The notes beneath the pieces were generated by a model that saw only the letters and a program-made list of their open reading frames with translations, searched no databases and was not told where the DNA came from. The translations under genes were made by a program, and so were the position numbers. This document shows positions 5,200 through 5,249 of a stretch of 5,249 nt of DNA, piece by piece; position 1 is the stretch's first letter; each line of letters opens with the position of its first letter. Source of the stretch: Hadesarchaea archaeon (lineage in GTDB: Archaea; Hadarchaeota; Hadarchaeia; Hadarchaeales; Hadarchaeaceae); the NCBI GenBank assembly GCA_014361095.1, contig JACIWF010000075.1, positions 1 through 5,249 on the forward strand, in the 5' to 3' direction.

Positions 5200-5215
5200 A
5201 GTAATGCAACAAACC
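5198..5215 (-). repeat. Right terminal inverted repeat of the insertion sequence
   Basis: On the - strand it reads GGTTTGTTGCATTACTCT inward from 5215. It shares TGTTGCAT and 12 of the first 16 positions with the left end. Confidence 0.55.
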
Positions 5216-5249
5216 ATAAATAACAGTGTTAACACACTATCTGTCGAAG
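5216..5249. other. Original DNA upstream of gdh, beyond the insertion sequence
   Basis: AT-rich sequence with no coding potential visible in the window. It holds CATAAATAA at its left edge (5215-5223) and the perfect 10-base palindrome GTGTTAACAC (5226-5235), a conceivable regulator site. Before the insertion this DNA would have been within roughly 60 bases of the gdh TATA box. Confidence 0.4.

Larger units (their letters stand above)
4127..5215 (-). mobile_element. IS5-family insertion sequence (IS903-like), about 1.09 kb
   Basis: It contains one intact transposase gene. Ends were inferred from an imperfect inverted repeat: from 4127 inward on the + strand GCTGTGTTGCATAAAT, and from 5215 inward on the - strand GGTTTGTTGCATTACT. 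These match at 12 of 16 positions and share TGTTGCAT. From memory, IS903 ends read GGCTTTGTTGAATAAATC, close to both. Length and transposase size fit that group, in which a 9-base target duplication is usual. No duplication is seen at exactly these ends. A 9-base direct repeat CATAAATAA does occur at 4136-4144 and 5215-5223, which would instead give an element of 4145-5214. The ends are therefore uncertain by up to about 18 bases on the left and 1 on the right. Confidence 0.75.

Noticed and set aside
4663..5223. 186-codon frame antisense to the transposase
   Set aside because: Long antisense frames are common in GC-rich genes; the real strand is fixed by the DDE motifs and the ribosome binding site.

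Overview
The window reads as archaeal DNA, most likely from a thermophilic euryarchaeote-type lineage. The signs are TATA-like boxes close upstream of start codons, very short predicted leaders, GTG and TTG starts, a short (alpha-type) glutamine synthetase, a typical archaeal hexameric glutamate dehydrogenase, and small membrane-anchored pilin-like proteins. I cannot name the genus.

Left part (1-979, + strand): the 3' end of a gene that enters from outside the window is followed, after a 3-base gap, by a 226-residue protein with one N-terminal membrane segment. The pair looks like part of an operon of pilin-like or cell-surface anchored proteins. Their function cannot be read from sequence alone.

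Centre: a glutamine synthetase (glnA, + strand, about 1039-2376) and a glutamate dehydrogenase (gdh, - strand, 4073-2823) face each other. Together they cover ammonium assimilation into glutamine and the interconversion of glutamate and 2-oxoglutarate. Each has its own TATA-like box a short distance upstream. The 446-base gap between their stop codons holds no credible protein gene. It does hold a GC-rich block of about 200 bases (2491-2690) that folds on paper into a closed multibranched structure with long, near-perfect helices. I read this as an unidentified structured non-coding RNA, and it is the most interesting object in the window.

Right part (about 4127-5215): an apparently intact insertion sequence of the IS5 family, resembling the IS903 group, with a 302-residue DDE transposase on the - strand. 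It sits directly upstream of the gdh core promoter. It leaves the TATA box and the element before it in place but separates them from the original upstream DNA, which resumes at the right edge of the window (about 5216-5249).

No tRNA, rRNA or CRISPR array was seen.
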